Shown piece after piece: positions 1 to 5,293 of a stretch of DNA of 5,293 nucleotides. Origin of the DNA: Chloroflexota bacterium. GTDB lineage: Bacteria; Chloroflexota; Dehalococcoidia; Dehalococcoidales; UBA3254. How positions within the stretch are numbered: the first letter of the stretch is position 1; each line of letters opens with the position of its first letter. A program made the position numbers and the translations under genes. The notes beneath the pieces were generated by a model. It was given only the letters and a program-made list of their open reading frames with translations, made no database searches and was not told the DNA's origin. Location of the stretch: NCBI GenBank assembly GCA_017860765.1, contig JAGDMY010000136.1, positions 1 to 5,293 on the forward strand, read 5' to 3'.

Positions 1-1
1 T

Positions 2-175
2 GACTATGAAACAGTGGCGGGCTTCATATTGAAACTATTAGGCCATATCCCGCAAATCGGAGAACAAGCGAGATACCAGGACCTGAAGATGGTAATAACC
101 CATATGAAAAATATGAAAATAGAAGAAGTCCGCGTAACCAAGGAAAAACATGCAACGACTGCGGATAAAGTTTAG
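2..175 (+). CDS. CorC/HlyC-domain membrane protein (hemolysin/CNNM-like transporter family), C-terminal fragment
   Basis: The frame is open from the left edge of the window and ends at TAG (173-175), giving the last 57 residues of a longer protein. The fragment begins DYETVAGFILKLLGHIPQIG and continues to a strand ending IEEVRVTKE. This fits the C-terminal CorC_HlyC (transporter-associated) domain, whose hallmarks are a 'ydTlgGlil..lgriP..G' start and an 'I..VrV' final strand. In the family this domain follows a DUF21 membrane domain and a CBS pair, in proteins linked to Mg2+/Co2+ export or annotated as hemolysins. Those upstream parts lie outside the window, so the full architecture is inferred. 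A short charged tail (KEKHATTADKV) follows the domain. The 3' end overlaps the next gene by 26 bases in another frame, which suggests translational coupling. The ion specificity cannot be told. Confidence 0.82.
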   Translation, partial: DYETVAGFILKLLGHIPQIGEQARYQDLKMVITHMKNMKIEEVRVTKEKHATTADKV

Positions 176-794
176 CCGCGGGCCCGAGTTAAAATTCATC
201 TCTCACCTGGATATCGTGCGTCTCTGGCAGCGGGCTTTTAACCGGGCGGGAATAGAAATCGCCTACTCAACAGGATTTACCCCCCACCCCCGGATCTCGC
301 TGGCCGCTCCTTTACCTCTAGGTGTCACCAGCGAGGCGGAGTTGATGGATATTTTTTGCCTCCGGGGGGTTGCCCCGCATTTCTTCGTTTCGGCGGTGAA
401 CCAGCAATTGCCTCCCGGCATGACTGTGGATAAAGTCTATCCAATCGCTTTCGATTTGCCGTCCTTGCAGGCGTCGATCAGCCTGGCGGAATACCGGGTC
501 GCCGTAGCTACCCAAAGCGGGCCGCAGGATATCGAAAAAGCCCTGGAAACCTTACTGGCGCTGGAACATTTGCCCTGGCAACACCAGCGGGACACCGGTC
601 CCCGTCAGTATGACCTCCGTATTTTGATTGATGATCTGCGGGTGATCGAATGGCAGCCGCCGGTCGGGCTTCTGGGGATGCGGCTGCGCTGCGACAGCAG
701 CGGTTCAGGTCGTCCGGAGCAAGTGGCTGCTGCCCTTGGCTTCACCAGCAGACCACAAACAATCCATCGAACCCAGCTGATAATGAAGCACTAG
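150..794 (+). CDS. DUF2344 / TIGR03936 radical SAM-linked protein, stand-alone
   Basis: This is a 214-residue protein that I recognise as the radical SAM-linked family. Its diagnostic motifs are FISHLDIVRLWQRA (residues 17-30), the GFTPHPRISLA segment (42-52) and PLPLGVTSEAELMDI (54-68). A later conserved block is RQYDLRILI (152-160), and the protein closes with HRTQ (206-209). The length is about right for the separate form of the family. Family members are encoded next to, or fused with, a radical SAM protein of the TIGR03960 type, and their biochemical role is unknown. No such partner is visible here: a CorC-type gene lies upstream and an M48 peptidase downstream. The ATG at 150 is preceded by AAGGA (140-144) and lies inside the end of the upstream gene. 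The conserved family N-terminus begins right at this start, which supports it. No signal peptide or membrane segment is seen, so it is probably cytoplasmic. Confidence 0.85.
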   Translation: MQRLRIKFSRGPELKFISHLDIVRLWQRAFNRAGIEIAYSTGFTPHPRISLAAPLPLGVTSEAELMDIFCLRGVAPHFFVSAVNQQLPPGMTVDKVYPIAFDLPSLQASISLAEYRVAVATQSGPQDIEKALETLLALEHLPWQHQRDTGPRQYDLRILIDDLRVIEWQPPVGLLGMRLRCDSSGSGRPEQVAAALGFTSRPQTIHRTQLIMKH

Positions 795-809
795 AGGAAA
801 AAAGCGGAC

Positions 810-1970
810 ATGTCAACGCCAGAACTGGTCCAGGAGCAGCATCCCACTTTGGACCCCGAGAGGCAGCGAAAAGCCCGGGAATACTCCCGCACACGCCGCC
901 GTCTGAGTTTTTTAGACATGGCCCTTGACCTGGTGCTGCTGCTGGTCTTAATTTTCAGCGGAGCCTCGCAAAGCTTTAGCGCTCTATTCAACTGGCCTGC
1001 TATAGCGATAGCAGTGACCTACCTGGTGGTGATACTGGTGGGTTTTGCAGCGATTACCTCACCTTTGAGATATTACCGCGGCTTCATTTTATCTCACCGC
1101 TATGGCATTTCCACCCAAAAAATAAGAGGCTGGCTGACGGACCTGGCGAAAAGCGGAGGCATTGGCCTGGTAGTGGCGGCGGCTGGAATAGGGATTGTAT
1201 ACTGGTTTCTTCTGACCTATCCGGACATCTGGTGGCTCCTGGCCTGGGGATCGCTGTTGTTGATCAGCGTGATCTTTTCCTTCGTCGCGCCGGTATTGCT
1301 GGTCCCGCTATTTTATAAGATGAGACCCCTGACGGATGTACCTTTGAAGTCCAGATTGGACCAGCTAGCTCAAAAGGCCGGAGCGAAGATGCGTGGAATA
1401 TATGTTCTGGACTTCAGCACCAGGGGTCCCACAGCTAATGCCGGTCTCATGGGTATAGGACGGACCCGACGCATCGTGGTCAGCGATACCCTCATCCAGA
1501 GGTATTCGCCCCCGGAGATAGAGGTGATTGTGGCCCATGAAATAGGCCACCACGTAGACCGGGATATCTTCCGGCTATTAGCCGTCCAGGCCTGTTTTTC
1601 GCTGATAGTGTTAAAGATCGTAGACCTGATCCTGGAGGCTTCAGCGTCGCCAGCGGGATTCGCGGGAATCGCCGATCCGGCAGCCTTGCCTCTGCTGCTC
1701 TTGCTCATGGGATTTTTTAGCACGCTGTTTTCGCCCGTGGTGAACACCTTTTCCCGGCTGGTGGAGGGCCAGGCTGATGGCTATGCCGTGGCCTTGACTG
1801 GGAATTCCCGGGCATTTATCGATTCCATGACGCGACTGGTCAATCAGAATCTGGGTGTGGCTGATCCACCGGGATGGGAGGAATTTTTGTTCTACGATCA
1901 TCCAAGCTATAATAAACGTGTAGATAAAGCCCTCAAATATGAGAGGTTGATCCGGCGAAAACAGGGGTGA
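810..1970 (+). CDS. M48 family (Ste24-like) integral membrane zinc metalloprotease
   Basis: This 386-residue polytopic membrane protein carries the zinc-protease motif HEIGHH at residues 243-248. H243 and H247 are the ligands and E244 is the catalytic base. The third ligand is E319 in the VEGQADGYA segment, with D323 in the usual E-x3-D position. Hydrophobic segments lie near residues 35-53, 62-82, 118-140, 145-170, 255-280 and 290-315. The stretch around residues 85-115 (LRYYRGFILSHRYGIS and following) resembles the Peptidase_M48_N domain of CAAX prenyl proteases. Eukaryotic Ste24 cleaves prenylated CAAX proteins. Bacterial homologues usually have no prenylated substrate and may act in membrane protein quality control, which is inference here. 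The start has a good ribosome site (GAGGAAA, about 794-800) 15 bases after the preceding stop, so it is probably in the same operon. All catalytic residues are present and the gene looks intact. Confidence 0.92.
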   Translation: MSTPELVQEQHPTLDPERQRKAREYSRTRRRLSFLDMALDLVLLLVLIFSGASQSFSALFNWPAIAIAVTYLVVILVGFAAITSPLRYYRGFILSHRYGISTQKIRGWLTDLAKSGGIGLVVAAAGIGIVYWFLLTYPDIWWLLAWGSLLLISVIFSFVAPVLLVPLFYKMRPLTDVPLKSRLDQLAQKAGAKMRGIYVLDFSTRGPTANAGLMGIGRTRRIVVSDTLIQRYSPPEIEVIVAHEIGHHVDRDIFRLLAVQACFSLIVLKIVDLILEASASPAGFAGIADPAALPLLLLLMGFFSTLFSPVVNTFSRLVEGQADGYAVALTGNSRAFIDSMTRLVNQNLGVADPPGWEEFLFYDHPSYNKRVDKALKYERLIRRKQG

Positions 1971-1989
1971 CGAAAGCCCCAATTTTTTT
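1964..1989 (+). terminator. Possible weak intrinsic terminator on the M48 stop codon
   Basis: GGGG (1964-1967) can pair with CCCC (1977-1980), extended by one T-G wobble, around a loop that contains the TGA stop codon. After two A residues there is a run of seven T (1983-1989). The layout fits a rho-independent terminator, but the stem is only 4-5 base pairs and would be weak. It may reduce, rather than block, transcription into the histidine phosphatase gene. It could equally be chance. Confidence 0.3.
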
Positions 1990-1999
1990 CACCGGGAAC

Positions 2000-2003
2000 A
2001 GGA
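2000..2003 (+). promoter_or_regulatory. Ribosome binding site for a TTG start
   Basis: AGGA ends seven bases before the TTG at 2011. This spacing, and the fact that the conserved RHGE motif falls at residues 8-11 from this codon as is usual for histidine phosphatases, decides for TTG as the start. No ATG or GTG offers a better fit. Confidence 0.6.
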
Positions 2004-2010
2004 ATAATCA

Positions 2011-2628
2011 TTGACGAAATTTATTCTGGTGCGGCACGGAGAAACTGAGTGGAATCGGGCGCGCCGGATACAGGGCAGCGCCAGCGATACGCCTCTGAGC
2101 GAGATTGGCAAACACCAGGCAGAAGCTCTGGCACTGAGGTTGAAGAATGAGCCGATACGGGCGATTTACTCCAGCCCGCTCCAGCGTGCCCGGGATACTG
2201 CGCTGGCGATTGCCCGGCACCATCAGCTTGAGGTGACCGCTCTAGCGTCTCTCAAGGAAATTGACGCTGGAGAACTGGAAGGCGTCCTAAGCGCCGATTT
2301 GAGGCAGCGTTTCGATGAATTTATCTGCCGGAATGATCATGAGCAGGAATTTATAAAATTACCCGGCGGTGAGTCGGTAGGCGATGTCCAAAAAAGGGCC
2401 TGGGAAACCATAAAGACTATTGCCGGTCAGCATGCCGATGGCACCGTGGCTGTAGTTACCCACTATTTTGTCATCATGGCTATCATTTGCAAAGTCTTGA
2501 ATTTGCCCCTGTCCCAGATGATTCACCTCAGGCTAAGTACGGGCACTATATCTTCTTTTACCCTGGACGGCTCTGATAGTGCCCGGCTGGAATTGTTTAA
2601 CGACGGCTGTCATAATCCGTCACATTAG
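2011..2628 (+). CDS. Histidine phosphatase family protein (phosphoglycerate mutase-like)
   Basis: This 205-residue protein of the branch-1 histidine phosphatase superfamily has the active-site motif LVRHGETEWN at its N-terminus. H9 is the expected phospho-histidine and R8 its neighbour. The rest of the phosphate pocket is visible as R59 in SSPLQRA, E83 in LKEIDAGELEG as the likely proton donor, and the second histidine H151 in VVTHYFVIMA. The length is typical of small cofactor-independent phosphatases. Members include alpha-ribazole phosphatase (CobC), broad-specificity sugar phosphatases and phosphoglycerate mutase. Nothing here picks one: no cobalamin gene is in view, and true mutases are usually longer. 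It starts at TTG, 40 bases after the M48 gene, behind a possible weak terminator. It is probably cytoplasmic, and it may be read with the upstream genes. Confidence 0.9.
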   Translation: MTKFILVRHGETEWNRARRIQGSASDTPLSEIGKHQAEALALRLKNEPIRAIYSSPLQRARDTALAIARHHQLEVTALASLKEIDAGELEGVLSADLRQRFDEFICRNDHEQEFIKLPGGESVGDVQKRAWETIKTIAGQHADGTVAVVTHYFVIMAIICKVLNLPLSQMIHLRLSTGTISSFTLDGSDSARLELFNDGCHNPSH

Positions 2629-2681
2629 AGGCTGGTGGGCGTCTATTTTAGACAATTGAGATAGATAGCATCGCAGCTGTT

Positions 2682-2711
2682 TTGACAAAATTAAGCTTGA
2701 GGTTATATTCT
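2682..2711 (+). promoter_or_regulatory. Sigma-70-type promoter for the HAD/glycosyltransferase unit
   Basis: A perfect -35 hexamer TTGACA (2682-2687) is followed by two overlapping -10 candidates: TATATT (2704-2709, spacer 16) and TATTCT (2706-2711, spacer 18). Transcription would begin near 2715-2719, leaving a leader of about 40 bases before the ATG at 2758. It lies in the longest intergenic gap of the window (2629-2757). No operator can be assigned; the small palindrome GTCTATTTTAGAC at 2641-2653 sits upstream of the -35 box but is weak evidence. Confidence 0.6.
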
Positions 2712-2757
2712 ATTAAAGGTTTCGTTTCCCGAGTCTTTAAAAAAGGGGCAGGGACCA

Positions 2758-3531
2758 ATGAAGGTAGACGGCCTTTTCCTGGATTACGATGGGACTATCA
2801 GTCCTCTCACGGTAACCAGGCAGCAATCCAAAGTACTCCCACACCTCGAATCACTGCTGAGAGCCATGCAGAGACGCGTTAATATAGGTGTCATCTCCAC
2901 CAAGGACCTGGCTTTCGTTCTGCCCCGCACTCCCTTTGCTCATGCCTGGGCAGCTATTGCCGGGCTGGAACTGAGAATTGGCACCCGGGTCATGCGACCC
3001 CAAAATGTTGACGCAGGTTTGCCATTCCTCAACCAGGCGCTGGAGTTTGCCCGCCAAAATGCCGGTAACGGCGGCGTTATCGAAGAAAAATGTGATTCGA
3101 CCGGAAAGCCGCTGGCTTTCTGCGTCGACTGGCGCCTGGTCAAAAACGAGAAGACCATCAGGACCATGTCAACCCGGTTGCTGGCATACTGCAAGTCGTT
3201 GCCGCTGAACGTAATTGAATACGAGGGCAAGCCCTATTTTGATGTTTTCCCCTGTCCAATTGATAAAGGCCGGACCCTATTGACCATGAAGCAGAATCTG
3301 GGAATATCCGGCGCCACTCTCTATATGGGAGACTCCCATACGGATAACCCGGCTTTTAAGGCCGTAGATATCGGCATCGGGGTCTCCAATTTCCGCAGGC
3401 CGCTGGACCTGGAATGCCAGTATTGGATAAATTTCGGAGATATTGCTGAGTTTTTAAATCACCTTTTTAAAAACCAGTTTACCTTCAGCACTGATTTACC
3501 CGGTATCAGGGTCAGGAGGTCGGACTACTGA
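2758..3531 (+). CDS. HAD-superfamily phosphatase, trehalose-6-phosphatase-like (HAD-IIB)
   Basis: This 257-residue protein has all four HAD motifs. Motif I is DYDGT (residues 9-13), with D9 as nucleophile and D11 as acid/base. Motif II is S48 in GVISTKD, motif III is K170 in PIDKGRTL, and motif IV is GDSHTDNPAF (191-200) with D192 and D196 binding Mg2+. The region between motifs II and III forms a C2-type cap. It contains an E-E-K segment at 109-111, and the EYEGKPYFDVFP block (154-165) also resembles OtsB-type trehalose-phosphate phosphatases. The length matches that family. The substrate is most likely a sugar phosphate or phospho-glycoside, but sucrose-, mannosylglycerate- or glucosylglycerate-phosphate phosphatases share the fold. 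The ATG at 2758 follows purine-rich AGGGG/AGGGA sites (2744-2754). The stop TGA overlaps the ATG of the glycosyltransferase by one base, so the two are translationally coupled and probably act in one pathway. Confidence 0.87.
   Translation: MKVDGLFLDYDGTISPLTVTRQQSKVLPHLESLLRAMQRRVNIGVISTKDLAFVLPRTPFAHAWAAIAGLELRIGTRVMRPQNVDAGLPFLNQALEFARQNAGNGGVIEEKCDSTGKPLAFCVDWRLVKNEKTIRTMSTRLLAYCKSLPLNVIEYEGKPYFDVFPCPIDKGRTLLTMKQNLGISGATLYMGDSHTDNPAFKAVDIGIGVSNFRRPLDLECQYWINFGDIAEFLNHLFKNQFTFSTDLPGIRVRRSDY
3514..3520 (+). promoter_or_regulatory. Strong Shine-Dalgarno (AGGAGGT) inside the HAD gene, serving the glycosyltransferase
   Basis: AGGAGGT lies in the last codons of the HAD gene, ten bases before the ATG at 3531 that forms the TGATG overlap. 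It supports the start at 3531 over the internal ATG at 3558, and it means the glycosyltransferase can initiate well on its own besides being coupled to upstream translation. Confidence 0.6.
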
Positions 3532-5111
3532 TGCTAGAAAAGCGTCTGGGGATAATCATGTACCAGACCAGCACCAGCAAAGGTCAAGAACTGGTTGCCC
3601 AGAGAATGGTGCGGGATTTTAATATTCTGGGGCAGAAAGCATACTTAATCACCAGTACTTACCATGATGGGTACGAGATTGCTCCTGTTGCCGGTCTGCT
3701 GGCAGATAAGGGCTACTATTGCATTGAAGACGAAGTGCTTCATATACCGGTAATCCGGGTGGACAGCGGCCTGGCCAAATGGCCGCCGCGGCGCATCATA
3801 TTTCGAGATTTTTTCAGCATTTTGAATCAGATTGTCGATGATTTCGGGCTCAATGTGCTGATAACCCACAGCACTTTATGGAACGGGCCTGAAGAGACCG
3901 CCAAGTTTGTGGCCTGGCGGCGGGATATGAAGAATGTTGGCGGATATCAGGACCCCCTGGTATTTTGCCACATGTCGCATTTTCAGGAGCCCTCCCTGCA
4001 GCGTTATTCCATTTCAGAGTTGGCCTACCGGACAGCCTGGAACAAAGTTTCTTTGTCCAAGATATTAGAGGTGGCTAATTTGGTCCTGGCGGTGACGCCT
4101 CAAGAAAGGGCGGCCAAAATCAAGATGGGGGCCAGATCCGAAAAATGCCTCCTCTACCCGGGTGGAGTGGACAACGAGGTATTTCTGCGCTTCGCCGCCG
4201 AAGATACCGCCGATTTCCTTAAACGCTACGAAATAGCTCCCGGTAAGCGGATTGTGTCTTATCTGGGAACTCTGGAAGACCGCAAGAACCCCGCTGCCGT
4301 TCTGAAAGTTGCCCAGAGCCTCCAGGCTGATCCCCGAATTCACTTTGTTCTGGCAGGCCAGGGGGATTCTGCCTATGGACGGGAGGTCATCGACGCGGCC
4401 TCCACTCTTCCCAATGTTAGCTACATCGGGGAGATAGATGACAGGGACAAGGCCCTGTTAATCCGGGCCTCCTATTTAAATATCCTGATGAGCAAGCTCG
4501 AAGCCCTGGGAATATCGCAGCTTGAGTTCATGTACGGCGGTGTCCCGATTATCACATCAGCGGTGGGAGGGCAAGCCTGGGTGGTGCAGCGGGGGGTGGA
4601 GGGCCTGCATCTCAACGGGCCAATGGATATCGCCGGTGCGGCGGAGGCCATCGTGCGGCTTATAGAAGACGAAAATCTGCACCGTCAGATGTCTGCCAAC
4701 GCTAAAGAGAAAGCGGCCAGATATGCCAGCATCAATCTTACCGGTGAACTGGATGCGTCTATTAATCGGGCCTTATTGGAGGAGGCCGGTCTGGCCGGTC
4801 TCCCCCGGGATCTGGTGAATTCCCTGGTGAAACCTGAATTCGTTCTTAAAAGCTGGTCTTCGGGGACATCAGGTATTGTGGCCACTAACCGGCGGCTTTT
4901 TATCAAACGGGGGCTGGTATCTGGAAGGTACCTATCACCGGAGCAGCGCTTTCCTGTCTGGCTTTCTTTGCTCCGTCTTTGCAGAATTTTCTCTCTGAAA
5001 GTCTGGTTACCAAAATCAAATGGCTGGCCGGCAATATCCTGCAGGCGCTGCCGGCGGAAATTACCTCTGATGTCTGGCTCCTGGCGTTGGTGCCTTTTTT
5101 CATCTCCCTGA
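3531..5111 (+). CDS. GT4-type glycosyltransferase with a C-terminal PH-like extension; 3' end apparently frameshifted
   Basis: The reading frame gives 526 residues. Residues 1-420 form a GT-B retaining glycosyltransferase of the GT4 kind. Visible motifs are the N-terminal SKGQELVAQ loop (about 16-24), PGGVD (210-214) and YLGTLEDRKNP (244-254), whose R251/K252 are placed to hold the donor phosphate. Further motifs are FVLAGQGD (272-279) and the EX7E motif E324...E332 within EALGISQLE, followed by GGVPIITSAVGGQ. Nucleotide-sugar donor and acceptor are unknown. After a linker, residues 435-467 (FVLKSWSSGTSGIVATNRRL and on) look like the first strands of a bacterial PH-like domain. Beyond about residue 468 the frame becomes rich in Arg, Cys and Trp and ends at TGA 5109-5111, while the convincing continuation is in the -1 frame. 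Plain GT4 enzymes are about 380-430 residues, so the extension is unusual. It is coupled to the HAD phosphatase by TGATG. I am sure of the GT4 call and less sure of the true C-terminus. Confidence 0.85.
   Translation: MLEKRLGIIMYQTSTSKGQELVAQRMVRDFNILGQKAYLITSTYHDGYEIAPVAGLLADKGYYCIEDEVLHIPVIRVDSGLAKWPPRRIIFRDFFSILNQIVDDFGLNVLITHSTLWNGPEETAKFVAWRRDMKNVGGYQDPLVFCHMSHFQEPSLQRYSISELAYRTAWNKVSLSKILEVANLVLAVTPQERAAKIKMGARSEKCLLYPGGVDNEVFLRFAAEDTADFLKRYEIAPGKRIVSYLGTLEDRKNPAAVLKVAQSLQADPRIHFVLAGQGDSAYGREVIDAASTLPNVSYIGEIDDRDKALLIRASYLNILMSKLEALGISQLEFMYGGVPIITSAVGGQAWVVQRGVEGLHLNGPMDIAGAAEAIVRLIEDENLHRQMSANAKEKAARYASINLTGELDASINRALLEEAGLAGLPRDLVNSLVKPEFVLKSWSSGTSGIVATNRRLFIKRGLVSGRYLSPEQRFPVWLSLLRLCRIFSLKVWLPKSNGWPAISCRRCRRKLPLMSGSWRWCLFSSP
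4784..4801 (+). repeat. Tandem 9-base repeat (GGCCGGTCT x2)
   Basis: Two exact copies of GGCCGGTCT stand side by side and encode the repeated AGLAGL-type segment in the linker between the GT-B fold and the PH-like extension. The repeat is in frame (9 bases) and so does not disturb reading. It lies about 110 bases before the apparent frameshift. It may be a small slippage duplication in a loosely constrained linker. Confidence 0.6.
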
Positions 5112-5293
5112 TAATCTTTCTGGTTCAAGCCCGGGTGGGTTTTCACTTATTTGTGGATGGGGTGCCACCGGTTTACCTGCCCGGAAAATACCGGCAGGCT
5201 GTGGAGTTCATCCGCAATATTCAGGATGGGGACTCCGATAAAGTGGTGGGACCTGGTCCGGAAGGTAATAAAGGCGAATCCCCCATAGACTCG
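4889..5293 (+). CDS. Out-of-frame continuation: membrane-anchored C-terminal half of the PH-like extension, partial
   Basis: In the frame one base behind the glycosyltransferase, reading is open from just after a TAA at 4886-4888 to the window edge. From about 4919 it looks like real protein. A hydrophobic stretch (about 4934-4990, ITGAALSCLAFFAPSLQNFL) is followed by an amphipathic loop (about 4991-5070) and a strong membrane segment starting WLLALVPFFISLIIFLV (from 5075). A PH-like closing section follows (GFHLFVDGVPP, then YRQAVEFI), and then a polar Gly/Pro-rich tail. There is no convincing start codon or ribosome site for a separate gene: only TTG and GTG codons without a Shine-Dalgarno. 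I therefore read it as the displaced 3' part of the glycosyltransferase gene, separated by a frameshift or small deletion between about 4909 and 4960. The opening 4889-4918 is probably not real coding. The 3' end is beyond the window. Confidence 0.6.

Noticed and set aside
102..119. Direct repeat ATATGAAAA x2
   Set aside because: A short AT-rich in-frame duplication coding for repeated Met-Lys residues at the end of the CorC domain; no sign of function as DNA.
650..928. A + strand open frame of 92 codons bridging DUF2344 and M48
   Set aside because: It overlaps the two real genes out of frame and is Gly/Ala/Pro-rich without motifs.
997..1014. Perfect 7-base inverted repeat CTGCTAT/ATAGCAG with a 4-base loop
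   Set aside because: It lies in the middle of a membrane-segment coding stretch (PAIAIAV) with no T run and no link to a gene boundary, so it is most likely chance.
1370..1747. Open frame of 125 codons on the - strand inside the M48 gene
   Set aside because: It is antisense to the zinc-binding core of an intact protease, with no motif and no ribosome site of note.
2641..2653. Small palindrome GTCTA-TTT-TAGAC upstream of the promoter
   Set aside because: The stem is five base pairs, AT-rich and without a T tract, too weak for a terminator. An operator role is possible but there is only one copy and nothing to support it.
2682..2882. A + strand open frame starting at the TTG of the TTGACA box
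   Set aside because: Its start is the promoter's -35 box and most of it overlaps the HAD gene in another frame; the translation has no family resemblance.
4905..4920. Programmed -1 ribosomal frameshift at AAACGGGGGC
   Set aside because: The G5 run is suggestive, but in the reading frame the codons are AAA CGG GGG, which is not an X XXY YYZ slippery heptamer; the CGG codon would re-pair badly after a -1 slip. No stimulatory hairpin is evident.
4685..5146. Open frame of 153 codons on the - strand opposite the end of the glycosyltransferase gene
   Set aside because: It is antisense to convincing GT4 and membrane coding sequence, has a low-complexity polar composition, and shows no recognisable motif. 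The open frame follows from the codon pattern of the + strand gene.

Overview
This window comes from a bacterial chromosome and holds a compact run of genes that all read on the + strand. The base composition is mid-GC. There are no tRNA or rRNA genes, no CRISPR array, and no insertion sequence or phage gene. The gene families are housekeeping or accessory-metabolic: a CorC/HlyC domain, a DUF2344 radical SAM-linked protein, a membrane M48 peptidase, a histidine phosphatase, a HAD phosphatase and a GT4 glycosyltransferase. DUF2344 proteins are typical of anaerobic or deep-branching bacteria such as Firmicutes and Chloroflexota. A Dehalococcoidia-like Chloroflexota host would fit, but that is a weak inference and no marker gene settles it.

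Left part (1-2628): the window opens in the last 57 codons of a CorC/HlyC-type membrane transporter or hemolysin-family protein. Its 3' end overlaps the start of a stand-alone DUF2344 gene by 26 bases. After a 15-base gap comes a polytopic M48 (Ste24-like) zinc metalloprotease. A short GC stem followed by seven T residues sits on the protease stop codon and may be a weak terminator. Next is a histidine phosphatase (phosphoglycerate-mutase-like fold) that starts at TTG. The spacing suggests co-transcription of the first three genes, with the phosphatase possibly partly uncoupled.

Middle (2629-2757): this 129-base gap carries the clearest regulatory signal of the window. A perfect TTGACA -35 box and an overlapping pair of -10 candidates lie about 45-50 bases before the next gene, so a new transcription unit probably begins here.

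Right part (2758-5293): a HAD-superfamily phosphatase resembling trehalose-6-phosphatase (HAD-IIB) is joined by a TGATG stop/start overlap to a GT4 glycosyltransferase. The pairing suggests that the transferase makes a phosphorylated glycoside or sugar that the phosphatase then dephosphorylates, but the substrate cannot be read from sequence. The most unusual point is the 3' end of the glycosyltransferase. After its GT-B fold the frame enters what looks like the first strands of a bacterial PH-like domain and then degenerates. The evident continuation (hydrophobic segment, loop, second membrane segment, end of a PH-like domain) lies in the -1 frame and stays open to the window edge. The protein is therefore either a frameshifted GT4-PH/membrane fusion or the site of a sequence error or small deletion.

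I see no clear defence, mobile or otherwise wholly new system. The best candidates for follow-up are the frameshifted GT-PH fusion, its pairing with the HAD phosphatase, and the orphan DUF2344 gene.
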